IMG/VR virus record: IMGVR_UViG_3300049847_000280
Location: 1-37,808 of that record
From: a virus
DNA length: 37,808 bases
Reading direction: 5' to 3' (one strand)
Shown piece after piece: positions 30,118 to 36,089 of this stretch (position 1 is its first letter; each line of letters starts with the position of its first letter). Position numbers and translations under genes: made by a program. The notes under the pieces are model-generated. The model was not told where the DNA came from and ran no database searches. It was given only the letters and a program-made list of their open reading frames with translations.

Positions 30118-30447
30118 CTACTTCTCTTCGAGTTTGCTGTAGGCCCCGGCCGCCCAAGCTTCGACCGCGGTGCTCAAGTAGAGGACCGCCATGCCGGACC
30201 AGGACTCGTCATCGCTCGGCTTTGGCAGCTCGCCGAAAATGTCGTTGATGTAATCGAGGACGTCATCGCCGTAGCGGGCCATCGTCTGGCTGGCGTCGAA
30301 GTAGGTGACGGCGGGCATGTAGGCGCCGGACGCGCAACCGCCCTGGACGATCGCTGCCACGTCGGGGCAGCTAATGTCCTGGTCGATCCACGCGGGGACG
30401 TCGATATCGAAATCAGAAACTGGCTTGTCGGTGTTCCAAATGTCCAT
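30118..30447 (-). CDS. First gene of leftward operon, conserved phage protein
   Basis: The product has 109 residues from ATG (30447), with GGGAGAAC as ribosome site; the longer frame to 30765 crosses the control region and was rejected. PAWIDQDI, AAIVQGGCASGAYMPAVTY and SWSGMAVLYLSTAVEAWA are motifs I recall in a widespread small phage protein of unknown function, often first in early operons. It is transcribed from the leftward promoter next to operator 1. Confidence 0.7.
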   Translation of the reverse strand: MDIWNTDKPVSDFDIDVPAWIDQDISCPDVAAIVQGGCASGAYMPAVTYFDASQTMARYGDDVLDYINDIFGELPKPSDDESWSGMAVLYLSTAVEAWAAGAYSKLEEK

Positions 30448-30484
30448 TTCGTTCTCCCATCTGGTTCGGCTTTTCGATGGGTGT

Positions 30485-30513
30485 AGTCTGCGCTCTGTCG
30501 CCAAACTTGGCAA
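30485..30513 (-). promoter_or_regulatory. Candidate leftward early promoter
   Basis: The -35 box TTGCCA lies on the minus strand at 30513-30508 within operator 1, mirroring the rightward promoter. The -10 box is unclear: CAGACT at 17-base spacing (30490-30485) is a weak match, and TACACC lies too far. Transcription would start roughly 30-40 bases before the ATG at 30447. Confidence 0.4.
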
Positions 30514-30515
30514 CA
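30496..30515. promoter_or_regulatory. Operator 1, imperfect palindrome
   Basis: TGTCGCCAAACTTGGCAACA has half-sites TGTCGCCA and TGGCAACA around a 4-base spacer. Sixteen of 20 bases are self-complementary. It overlaps the -35 region of the leftward promoter. The centre is 88 bases from operator 2. It is the probable binding site of the helix-turn-helix protein encoded at 30621. Confidence 0.7.
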
Positions 30516-30583
30516 AGTTTAATCGGCGCTCAATCAGCCAGTTACGAACAATCGATCTTGACTGCGAGACGATAGGCGCGACC

Positions 30584-30603
30584 AGTTGCCAGGAATGGCG
30601 ACA
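30584..30603. promoter_or_regulatory. Operator 2, imperfect palindrome
   Basis: AGTTGCCAGGAATGGCGACA has half-sites GTTGCCA and TGGCGACA (reverse complement TGTCGCCA) with the same 4-base spacer as operator 1. The -35 box TTGCCA is positions 3-8. Binding here would turn off the repressor gene itself, a classical autoregulation. Confidence 0.7.
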
Positions 30604-30614
30604 AGCCCTACACT
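30586..30614 (+). promoter_or_regulatory. Repressor promoter (leaderless transcript predicted)
   Basis: The -35 box TTGCCA (30586-30591) and -10 box TACACT (30609-30614) are 17 bases apart. The start of transcription, about 7 bases after the -10 box, falls on or next to the ATG at 30621. No ribosome site precedes that ATG. Confidence 0.6.
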
Positions 30615-30620
30615 GCGCGC

Positions 30621-30806
30621 ATGAAAGCACCCGCTCGCATCCTGCGCACGCTGTTGCGCGATCGCACGTACCGGCAGCTCGCCTCCGAGCTTGGCTGCTC
30701 GGCGACGTACTTAAACCGCGTCGTGACCGGCAAGCGCGAAGCGGGGCCGAAGCTGATGATTGCACTCGGGCTCGAGCGTCAAACCCGCTACAGCGTCAAG
30801 CCGTGA
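30621..30806 (+). CDS. Small helix-turn-helix transcription regulator
   Basis: The protein has 61 residues. The core TYRQLASELGCSATYLNRVV (residues about 17-36) is a Cro/CI-type helix-turn-helix with the second helix starting after G-C-S. A basic end follows. It lies between two divergent promoters with two palindromic operators, and is predicted to be translated from a leaderless message. A dimer would fit 8-base half-sites spaced by 4 bases. It probably controls the leftward operon, itself, and the nested promoter at 13991. There is no dimerisation or RecA-cleavage domain like that of lambda CI, so an SOS-type switch is not expected. Confidence 0.75.
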   Translation: MKAPARILRTLLRDRTYRQLASELGCSATYLNRVVTGKREAGPKLMIALGLERQTRYSVKP

Positions 30807-30988
30807 CGAACCCGTGCATCGTGTACAACTGCGGCGAGCCCACCGGCAATGCCGATCACGTGTGCGATCGGTGCCGCGAGGAGCTTGAGGCGGGATCTCT
30901 CGGCCTGCGCCACTCCGTGACGTTCTATCGCGTCGTGGTCATCGGCGCACTCGCGGCCATCGTCGCGATCTACGTGTACCTCGTGTGA
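30803..30988 (+). CDS. Zinc-ribbon-like protein with C-terminal TM helix
   Basis: The product has 61 residues from GTG overlapping the repressor stop (GTGA). It has an N-terminal C-x4-C (CIVYNC) and a CDRC pair 14 bases later in protein, a probable zinc site, and a C-terminal hydrophobic helix (FYRVVVIGALAAIVAIYVYL). It is thus a membrane-anchored Cys-pair protein. It lies downstream of the repressor gene, so it would be expressed with it. A superinfection-exclusion or host-sensing role is possible, but unproven. Confidence 0.65.
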   Translation: MTNPCIVYNCGEPTGNADHVCDRCREELEAGSLGLRHSVTFYRVVVIGALAAIVAIYVYLV

Positions 30989-31176
30989 TCCGCGCAGCGC
31001 TCGCCAACGCCGTCGAGCGCCTCCTCGGCTACCCACCCTCGGGCTCCACGCTCGTGCTGCGCCCAGGCGCCGTCAGCGCCATCCCGCGCCGGCTCGCCAC
31101 TCGCCGCTTCCTCGAAGAACAACCCGACACGTTCAAACCCCCGGTCGACGTGCCAGAGCACTACCCGATCGGCTGA
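30985..31176 (+). CDS. Small basic hypothetical protein
   Basis: The product has 63 residues, GTG start overlapping the previous TGA (GTGA). It is rich in Arg, Pro and Ala (PRRLATRRFLEEQPDTFKPP) with no recognised domain. It belongs to the repressor operon by coupling. Confidence 0.5.
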   Translation: MIRAALANAVERLLGYPPSGSTLVLRPGAVSAIPRRLATRRFLEEQPDTFKPPVDVPEHYPIG

Positions 31177-31185
31177 AGGAGACCC

Positions 31186-31407
31186 ATGACGATATCCACC
31201 ACGCCGACCTGCGCCACGTGCCTCTACGCCGCGCGTACGGCCGCCCAAGGCGTGCAAGTGATCGGTGAGACGGCAAAGCTCGAGTGCCGCCGCTACCCGC
31301 CCACCGTGCACATTGTGCACAGCAGCAACGGCGGTATCGGCTTCATGTCGGCGTATCCGCCCGTCGAGCACGCCTGCTGGGAATGGAGCCCAGCCGAATC
31401 GCACTGA
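31186..31407 (+). CDS. Small Cys-rich phage protein
   Basis: The product has 73 residues from ATG with AAGGAGA upstream. An N-terminal CATC pair is followed by a CRRYPP motif and a C-terminal HACWEW, a known pattern of small phage zinc-finger-like proteins. The function is unknown. An exact 15-base palindrome GTGCACATTGTGCAC (31306-31320) lies in the coding sequence. Confidence 0.6.
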   Translation: MTISTTPTCATCLYAARTAAQGVQVIGETAKLECRRYPPTVHIVHSSNGGIGFMSAYPPVEHACWEWSPAESH

Positions 31408-31422
31408 GCCCAAAACGCGAAA

Positions 31423-31441
31423 CCCCACGTCTTAGGTGGGG
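31423..31441. terminator. Hairpin after the repressor operon, possible bidirectional terminator
   Basis: CCCCAC (31423-31428) pairs with GTGGGG (31436-31441) over a 7-base loop. On the minus strand it is followed by TTTCGCGTTTT, which would act as a terminator. On the plus strand the following bases are not T-rich. It lies 16 bases after the last gene of the small rightward operon. Confidence 0.45.
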
Positions 31442-31442
31442 C

Positions 31443-31471
31443 TTGCGACTACAGCGGGGGCGCTGTAGATT
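31443..31471 (+). promoter_or_regulatory. Candidate promoter for late transcription
   Basis: TTGCGA (31443-31448) and TAGATT (31466-31471) are 17 bases apart and match four of six consensus bases each. It would read toward the late genes through a long untranslated leader. It lies just downstream of the hairpin. Matches of this quality also occur by chance. Confidence 0.3.
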
Positions 31472-31736
31472 TGGTTCGTCGGTTCTGGAATTCGCGGTTC
31501 CAACCGGCAGAGTGGGTCAAGCACTAAGCCTTCACCGACTTGCCGAAAATCCTACCGCATTCCTGCCCCGGCCGCATCAGGCAGGTGCAAACTCTGTGCG
31601 TTTCCTGGTGCCGTCTCGCGAAAACCTCGAGACGGCGCGCACTTAGGAACGCGGGTTAAATGCCGGGAGTGCGTTAAAAGATCCCGACAGCTCCCAGCGA
31701 CGGCTTCGGCTCCGCAGGGTGTCTATCCAAGACAAC

Positions 31737-31764
31737 TAACTCCCAGGCTCACCCCTGGGGGTTA
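31737..31764. repeat. 11-bp stem hairpin
   Basis: TAACTCCCAGG (31737-31747) pairs with CCTGGGGGTTA (31754-31764) with one G-T pair and a loop of 6 bases. It overlaps the stop codon of the putative minus-strand ORF 31749-31958. It may be a transcript terminator on the minus strand or a protein-binding site. Confidence 0.5.
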
Positions 31765-31958
31765 GGGGGGCTCTTGCTCCAGCATTCCCACCGCGGTGTC
31801 AGGACACTCCCCCACGATGCGCCACAACGACACCTATACAGCGCAAAGGCGCGCCTCTTCTCTCCCAATTCGATGTAAATCGTCCCCCCGTCTGCACAAC
31901 CAACAGGCGCCACGAATCGAAGGTGGCAATCCACTGTGCGACTGCCCAACCTCTTCAC
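31749..31958 (-). CDS. Possible minus-strand Cys-rich protein
   Basis: A GTG (31958) opens a 69-residue frame that has features of a real protein: TIYIELGEKRRAFALYRCRC, then GASWGSVLTPRWECW. The CxC with nearby Cys suggests a small zinc ribbon. It would be the only leftward gene to the right of the switch. A TTG 6 bases upstream is also possible. The hairpin at its stop could be its terminator. Composition of this region is unlike that of neighbouring coding DNA, so confidence is low. Confidence 0.35.
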   Translation of the reverse strand: MKRLGSRTVDCHLRFVAPVGCADGGTIYIELGEKRRAFALYRCRCGASWGSVLTPRWECWSKSPPNPQG

Positions 31959-31973
31959 TCCCAATGCCCGAAG

Positions 31974-31982
31974 TTATCCACA
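31974..31982 (+). promoter_or_regulatory. Perfect DnaA box (TTATCCACA)
   Basis: The consensus 9-mer TTATCCACA occurs in the noncoding interval. One more exact copy (8330-8338) lies in a tail gene and is probably chance. Host DnaA could bind here, in agreement with the lack of a phage replication initiator in the genome. A single box does not make an origin. Confidence 0.35.
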
Positions 31983-32261
31983 GACCTTTACAAACTACGC
32001 GAGGTTTCGAGAACGTGGAACATCCCGAAGTCACTGATGCCGTCGCTATCTCCAAAGCTCTCCACGAGCTGCGCCTCGATCGCTGCGAAACCGTCCCTCT
32101 GCGCAGAGCCCACCGCAGAACGCCGAAACGACCCAAGACCCACTTGCTCACGCTCTGGGCTCAACGCGCGATCAACGAACGCATCACCATGCAGATAAAC
32201 GGCGGAAATGCTGAAGATATGCGCATAACTCCCTCCCCTCCCTCTCGCGCGCGCGTTTAGC

Positions 32262-32513
32262 GTGGCCGGCAAATCTGAGACCTGCGCGCACTGCGGGATC
32301 GAGGGCTACATCGGGCCTGAGATCGTGCCGTACAGCGTGCACTCGAGACGCGGCAAGGTGCGGATCCGCTGGCTGCACGGGCGCTGCTCTGAGGCGTGGC
32401 ACGCGCGGTATCGGGAGTGGTTGACGTCCTCGGCCGTCGACGCTGAGGATCCGGCCGAGCGCGCGCTGGCTCGAATGCGGGAGAAAGTCAGTGCGCCGAG
32501 CCGCGAGGACTGA
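32262..32513 (+). CDS. Small zinc-finger-like protein
   Basis: The product has 83 residues from GTG (32262), with weak ribosome site. CAHC-GIEGYIG and a later HGRC pattern (WLHGRCSEAWHARY) suggest a treble-clef-like metal site. The C-terminal part is a charged helix. It overlaps the following nuclease gene by 23 bases. The function is unknown, but an adjacent nuclease suggests nucleic-acid work. Confidence 0.55.
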   Translation: MAGKSETCAHCGIEGYIGPEIVPYSVHSRRGKVRIRWLHGRCSEAWHARYREWLTSSAVDAEDPAERALARMREKVSAPSRED

Positions 32514-32739
32514 CGCGAATCACGTTGAGATCGTGCGGGCGTTTCGGACCTGCGGGTATCTCGTCGCTGACACGTCCGGCGTTGGCGGCGGGTTTCCGGA
32601 TCTCCTCGTGAAGCGTCGAGGCGTCATCACGCTGGTCGAGATCAAGACCCAAGACGGGCGTCTCAACGCGCTACAGCTCGCGTTTCACGCATCGTGGGGT
32701 GAGGCCGCATCGTTGTACGTAATGTCGACGACGTGCTAG
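32491..32739 (+). CDS. VRR-NUC domain nuclease (small)
   Basis: The product has 82 residues from GTG (32491), with GGGAGAAA upstream. It is the size of single-domain VRR-NUC nucleases of phages: GVGGGFPDLLVKRRG (about 30-44), then LVEIKTQDGRLNALQLAFH (about 48-66), giving the D and E-x-K active-site residues and a conserved Gln. This family cuts branched DNA and could act as a Holliday-junction resolvase for packaging or recombination. It is placed at the start of the late operon. Confidence 0.8.
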   Translation: MRRAARTDANHVEIVRAFRTCGYLVADTSGVGGGFPDLLVKRRGVITLVEIKTQDGRLNALQLAFHASWGEAASLYVMSTTC

Positions 32740-32782
32740 CGTTCGCGCGAGCCTCAACTACCCAAAGGGAGATAGCGGCCCC

Positions 32783-32839
32783 ATGAACCGCCGGCGTTGT
32801 TTGCTGCAAGCCTCCACCGTTGTCGGTTCTTCCCTTTGA
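32783..32839 (+). CDS. 18-residue leader-like micro-ORF
   Basis: An ATG with AGGGAG upstream (spacing about 11 bases) opens an 18-codon frame MNRRRCLLQASTVVGSSL. It resembles a shortened twin-arginine signal (RRRCLL) and ends in TTGA, whose TTG is the probable start of the next gene. It may be a leader that couples translation. A frameshift joining it to the next gene is an alternative. Confidence 0.3.
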   Translation: MNRRRCLLQASTVVGSSL

Positions 32840-33126
32840 GCGGCATCAAACCCCTCGACGCGATCGCCGCCGATAAGCTCCAGGCAGCCTGCGTGCGCGA
32901 GATCCAGAGCGAGCGACCTCAGGACATCGCCGCCACCGCGTTTCTCGCCGCGACTTTCGCGCAGCACGCACTTCAGGCGTTGATCCGCCTGCTCGAGCAG
33001 AAGAACCTCATCAGCCCTCAAGAACTAGCCAAGGCTCTGGCCTCGGCGTACAACGAAGGCACCGACTTCAAACAGGCCGCCGGCCGGCTCATCGTGCCGA
33101 TGGCGCCACAGACGAGGCCCAACTGA
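32836..33126 (+). CDS. Hypothetical helical protein upstream of portal
   Basis: The frame from TTG (32836) gives 96 residues. An earlier TTG at 32797 has no support, and no ATG or GTG precedes the conserved-looking segment GIKPLDAIAADKLQ. The product is an Ala-rich helical protein with LAATFAQHALQALIRLLEQ. The lack of its own ribosome site suggests coupling to the leader-like ORF. The function is unknown. Confidence 0.5.
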   Translation: MSGIKPLDAIAADKLQAACVREIQSERPQDIAATAFLAATFAQHALQALIRLLEQKNLISPQELAKALASAYNEGTDFKQAAGRLIVPMAPQTRPN

Positions 33127-33485
33127 TGGCACCGAAACCCCCGCGCGACGTGAAGCTCGAAGTCCCTGGTGGGCAGACGTCGACCCCGGTTGAAACCGCG
33201 GTTGAAACCCCAGCCGCCGCGGCCTCCGACGCTGCGCTGACGCCGCAGCAAGATAGCGACCTGCGCTCGCAACTCATCGAGACCGCAAAGCTCGTCGGCG
33301 ACGGCAAGGCGCTCGATTGGTCATCGCTGAACCAGTCGGAAGCGATCGCCAAGGGCGGCAAGCTCGACCCTGACGCCGGCCTACCCGAAAGCGCCGACGC
33401 CGCGACGATCACCGAGCCCGTGCTCACTCGTAACGGCTGGGTGCTGCCGATCAACGATCCTCGCGCGCGCTTCGGGCAGCGGTAA
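33126..33485 (+). CDS. Hypothetical protein of late operon
   Basis: The product has 119 residues from an ATG overlapping the preceding stop (TGATG). The first 40 residues are Pro/Thr/Ala-rich and possibly disordered; the rest is mixed and ends with LTRNGWVLPINDPRARFG. No family is recognised. Small genes like this often precede the portal gene in T7-like and related podoviruses. Confidence 0.55.
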   Translation: MAPKPPRDVKLEVPGGQTSTPVETAVETPAAAASDAALTPQQDSDLRSQLIETAKLVGDGKALDWSSLNQSEAIAKGGKLDPDAGLPESADAATITEPVLTRNGWVLPINDPRARFGQR

Positions 33486-33488
33486 GCC

Positions 33489-33872
33489 GTGGGCGGTCTC
33501 ATCAAGGTGAGCGATAAGCTCAGCGGACTTAGCCACATCAATCACGGCAAGTACGCGCTCGCGAACCTCCTCGGCAGTCACGATGCCGAGTACTACCAAC
33601 GCCACAATCCCCCTCAGCAAGACCCGGCCGTGCTGGCGCAGATCGCGGCCGAGAGTGCGGCCAACGATCGGCTCGCGTCCTTGCGCAAGCGTCGGCGCAG
33701 CTCCACCCTCTTCGCCGGCGGTAACCGCGTGCTCGGCGCAGGCTCCGGCAGCGTGCTAGGTGCTGGCAGCGGCGGGGGCACGGGCGGCACGAGCACTGGC
33801 GCCGTGGGTGGCGGCGGCGGATCCGCGAGCGCTGGCGATTACGCGAATTCCTGGCGCACGGGCCTACCCTGA
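33489..33872 (+). CDS. Gly-rich hypothetical protein before portal
   Basis: The product has 127 residues from GTG (33489). The N-terminal 75 residues are helical and charged; the rest is a Gly/Ser/Ala low-complexity tail (GGGTGGTSTGAVGGGGGS). The gene ends two bases before the portal start. Proteins with Gly-rich tails in this position are known from other podoviruses, but I cannot name a role. Confidence 0.55.
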   Translation: MGGLIKVSDKLSGLSHINHGKYALANLLGSHDAEYYQRHNPPQQDPAVLAQIAAESAANDRLASLRKRRRSSTLFAGGNRVLGAGSGSVLGAGSGGGTGGTSTGAVGGGGGSASAGDYANSWRTGLP

Positions 33873-33874
33873 GC

Positions 33875-35476
33875 ATGGCGGCCGACGGCGCTACCTTGTG
33901 TCGGCGCTTGGACGCGCTGAAATCCTCGCGCTCGGTCCACGAGGCGGTCTGGCGCTCTTGCTTCGACATGACGTTTCCCTTGCGGGGCTCGGGCTTTCAG
34001 TCGACGGATCTCGACGCGCAGAGCGGCCAGAGCAAGCGCGCGGAGCTTCTCGATGGCACGGGCACGGACTCGGCCCGCATCCTGGCCTCTGGCCTCATGT
34101 CCGGTCTCACGCCGGCCAATAGTCTCTGGTTTCAACTCGAGGTCGACGACGCGACCGAGGACGAGGAGCGCTGGCTCGATGCCGTCGCGCCCGTGCTCTG
34201 GGGCTCGATCCACTCGGCGAACTTCGACTCCGAGGGCTTTGAAGCGCAGCTCGATCTCGTGGCCGCGGGCTGGTTCGCGCTCTACGTCGATGAGGACAAA
34301 GACACCGGTGCGCTGTCGTTCGAGCAGTGGCCGCTCGCGCAGACGTACGTCGCCTCGACCAAGCGCGGCGGCAAGATCGACGTCGTGTATCGGGATTACA
34401 AGCTCACGGCCGAGCAAGCGATAGAGGAATTTGGCGAGGACGCTCTGTCCGAGCAGACCCGCAAGCTCGCGGTCGACAAGCCCGACGAGTTCGTGTCGTT
34501 CGTGCACGCGATCTATCCGCGTGTCGGCGGGCATCCGGAGGCACTCCTCTCGGTCAAGCTGCCGTTCGCCTCGTGTCACTGCGAGGTCAAGTCGAAGAAG
34601 ATCGTGCGGGAGTCCGGCTACCACGAGTTCCCGGTGATCGTCGCGCGCTGGCAGCGACTGCCGAACAGTCCGTACGCGATCGGCCCCGCGTTCGATGCGC
34701 TGCCCGACATGCGGATGCTGAACACGCTTTCGTTCGATGAGCTGGCGCACGCTGACATCGCGATCAGCGGCATGTGGATCGCCGAGGACGATGGTGTCTT
34801 GAACCCGCGCACGGTCAAGGTCGGGCCGCGAAAGATCATCGTGGCGAATTCGGTCGACTCGATGAAGCCGCTCGTGACCGGCGGGGACTGGCAGCTCGCC
34901 GAGTACATCGTGAAGTCCAAGCAAGCGTCCATTCGCAAGATCTTCATGGCCGATCAGTTGCAGCCGCAGGACGCCCCAGGCGACACCACGGCGTACGAAG
35001 TCCACGTGCGCGTGAACCTCATCCGCCAGCTCCTCGGGCCGACGTACGGGCGCCTTCAGGCCGAGTACTTGCAGCCGCTGATTGATCGGACGTTCGGCTT
35101 GCGCTTTCGTGCAGGCAAGCTGCCTCCTGCCCCGCAGTCGCTGCGCGATAAGTCGTTCCGCGCGAAGTACATCAGCCCGCTCGCTCGAGCGCAGCGAGGC
35201 GAGGAGATAGCCGCGATGGATCAGTTTGAAACGGTGCTGCTCCAGCAATCGCAGATCAAGCCCGAAGTGCTGGATCTCTACAAGTTCGACGATGCCGATC
35301 GGGAGCGCAGCGAGCTGCTCGGGGTGAGCCAGGAATTGATTCGCACTGAGGACGAGATCGTTGCGCTACGCACCGCTCGGGCGGATGCTCAGCAGCAAGC
35401 CGCGCAGCAACAGTCGGTGCAAGTGGGCGCGGACAAGTTCGCCGAGGCCGCCGGCCAGAGGCTAGCGCAAGGGTAA
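33875..35476 (+). CDS. Portal (head-to-tail connector) protein, T7 gp8-like
   Basis: The protein has 533 residues. The length, the N-terminal RRLDALKSSRSVHEAVWRSC, the conserved GTGTDSARILASGLMSGLTP (about 60-80), and the C-terminal helical region with RLQAEYLQPLIDRTFGL and a Gln-rich tail match the head-tail connector family (PF12236). It forms the dodecameric gate through which DNA enters and leaves the capsid. It is followed by structural genes in the same direction. Confidence 0.92.
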   Translation: MAADGATLCRRLDALKSSRSVHEAVWRSCFDMTFPLRGSGFQSTDLDAQSGQSKRAELLDGTGTDSARILASGLMSGLTPANSLWFQLEVDDATEDEERWLDAVAPVLWGSIHSANFDSEGFEAQLDLVAAGWFALYVDEDKDTGALSFEQWPLAQTYVASTKRGGKIDVVYRDYKLTAEQAIEEFGEDALSEQTRKLAVDKPDEFVSFVHAIYPRVGGHPEALLSVKLPFASCHCEVKSKKIVRESGYHEFPVIVARWQRLPNSPYAIGPAFDALPDMRMLNTLSFDELAHADIAISGMWIAEDDGVLNPRTVKVGPRKIIVANSVDSMKPLVTGGDWQLAEYIVKSKQASIRKIFMADQLQPQDAPGDTTAYEVHVRVNLIRQLLGPTYGRLQAEYLQPLIDRTFGLRFRAGKLPPAPQSLRDKSFRAKYISPLARAQRGEEIAAMDQFETVLLQQSQIKPEVLDLYKFDDADRERSELLGVSQELIRTEDEIVALRTARADAQQQAAQQQSVQVGADKFAEAAGQRLAQG

Positions 35477-35510
35477 GTTTCGACAGTTCAAGCAACAGGA
35501 GTAGCAGCGC

Positions 35511-36032
35511 ATGCAAAAGTATAACTTCCGTATCCCGAAGTTCACGACCGCCTCGCTCGTCGCAGCGACCGGTGGTGTGACCACGGGCTCGGTCATCACG
35601 TTCATCGTGTTCCCGGGCACGAACCGCTCGTTCTTGCTGACGGAAATCGACCTGCAAGGCATGGGCACGAGTTCGGCCGATGCTGAGTTCGCGATCTTCC
35701 GCACGATCACGACAGCCGCAGTCGGCGCGTTGACGACGGTCATCGTCGGCCAGCCCACGTCCTCGGTGGCCACACCCCCGACGTTCAGCGGCTCGGCCGG
35801 TCAGGGATCGTTCGCGACGACGCAGCCGACCCTAGCCGGCGCCCCGCTCTACACGATCGGTGGCCCGAACGCGAACGGTCAGCGCTACTTCTGGCGCGCG
35901 AACCCGAACCTGGACAACGCGATCGACGTGCCCGGCACGGCGACTTCGCTGTTGAACGGTCTGGCCATCGTGCAGATCGGCGGCACCGCGGCGGTCGCCG
36001 CAGCCGGCCGCGTCCAGCTCTCCGAGATCTAA
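35511..36032 (+). CDS. Hypothetical virion protein
   Basis: The product has 173 residues from an ATG with CAGGAG 11 bases upstream. It is beta-rich with many Thr, Ser, Ala and Gly and a Pro-rich centre, without membrane helices. Composition is like that of the 183-residue protein at 260-811. It is followed by a strong terminator, so its transcription unit with the portal ends here. The role is unknown, perhaps a capsid decoration or tail protein. Confidence 0.6.
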   Translation: MQKYNFRIPKFTTASLVAATGGVTTGSVITFIVFPGTNRSFLLTEIDLQGMGTSSADAEFAIFRTITTAAVGALTTVIVGQPTSSVATPPTFSGSAGQGSFATTQPTLAGAPLYTIGGPNANGQRYFWRANPNLDNAIDVPGTATSLLNGLAIVQIGGTAAVAAAGRVQLSEI

Positions 36033-36049
36033 TCGGGGCAGGCGAATCG

Positions 36050-36079
36050 GGGGCGGCGCGGCGACAGCGCCGCCCCTTT
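36050..36079 (+). terminator. Rho-independent terminator after portal unit
   Basis: GGGGCGGCGC (36050-36059) pairs perfectly with GCGCCGCCCC (36067-36076) over a 7-base loop and is followed by TTTCGT. The 10-bp GC stem makes this a strong hairpin, with a short T-run. It separates the portal unit from the jelly-roll genes. Confidence 0.85.
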
Positions 36080-36089
36080 CGTCATTTGT

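Larger units (their letters stand above)
31408..32261. other. Noncoding or weakly coding interval, candidate control/origin region
   Basis: No plus-strand ORF in this 854-base interval looks real: frames such as 31796-32260 have poor composition and no ribosome site. Contents seen are a hairpin (31423-31441), a candidate promoter (31443-31471), a hairpin of 11 pairs (31737-31764), one possible minus-strand gene, a perfect DnaA box (31974-31982) and a pyrimidine-only run near 32228-32246. The base composition is less GC-rich than that of the coding parts. It could hold an origin, an untranslated leader of the late transcript, or a small RNA. Confidence 0.5.

Noticed and set aside
30558-30586. 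TTGACT as -35 of a rightward promoter
   Set aside because: At 16-18 bases spacing there is no acceptable -10 box (ACCAGT region), while TTGCCA/TACACT fits better.
31306-31320. Perfect 15-base palindrome GTGCACATTGTGCAC
   Set aside because: It lies in the coding sequence of the 73-residue Cys-rich protein, has no associated promoter and does not match the operators. It could be a site for another regulator but nothing supports it.
31796-32260. Plus-strand frame of 154 codons
   Set aside because: Composition is not protein-like, the start has no ribosome site, and the region carries hairpins and a DnaA box. Opposite frames of similar length are also open there.
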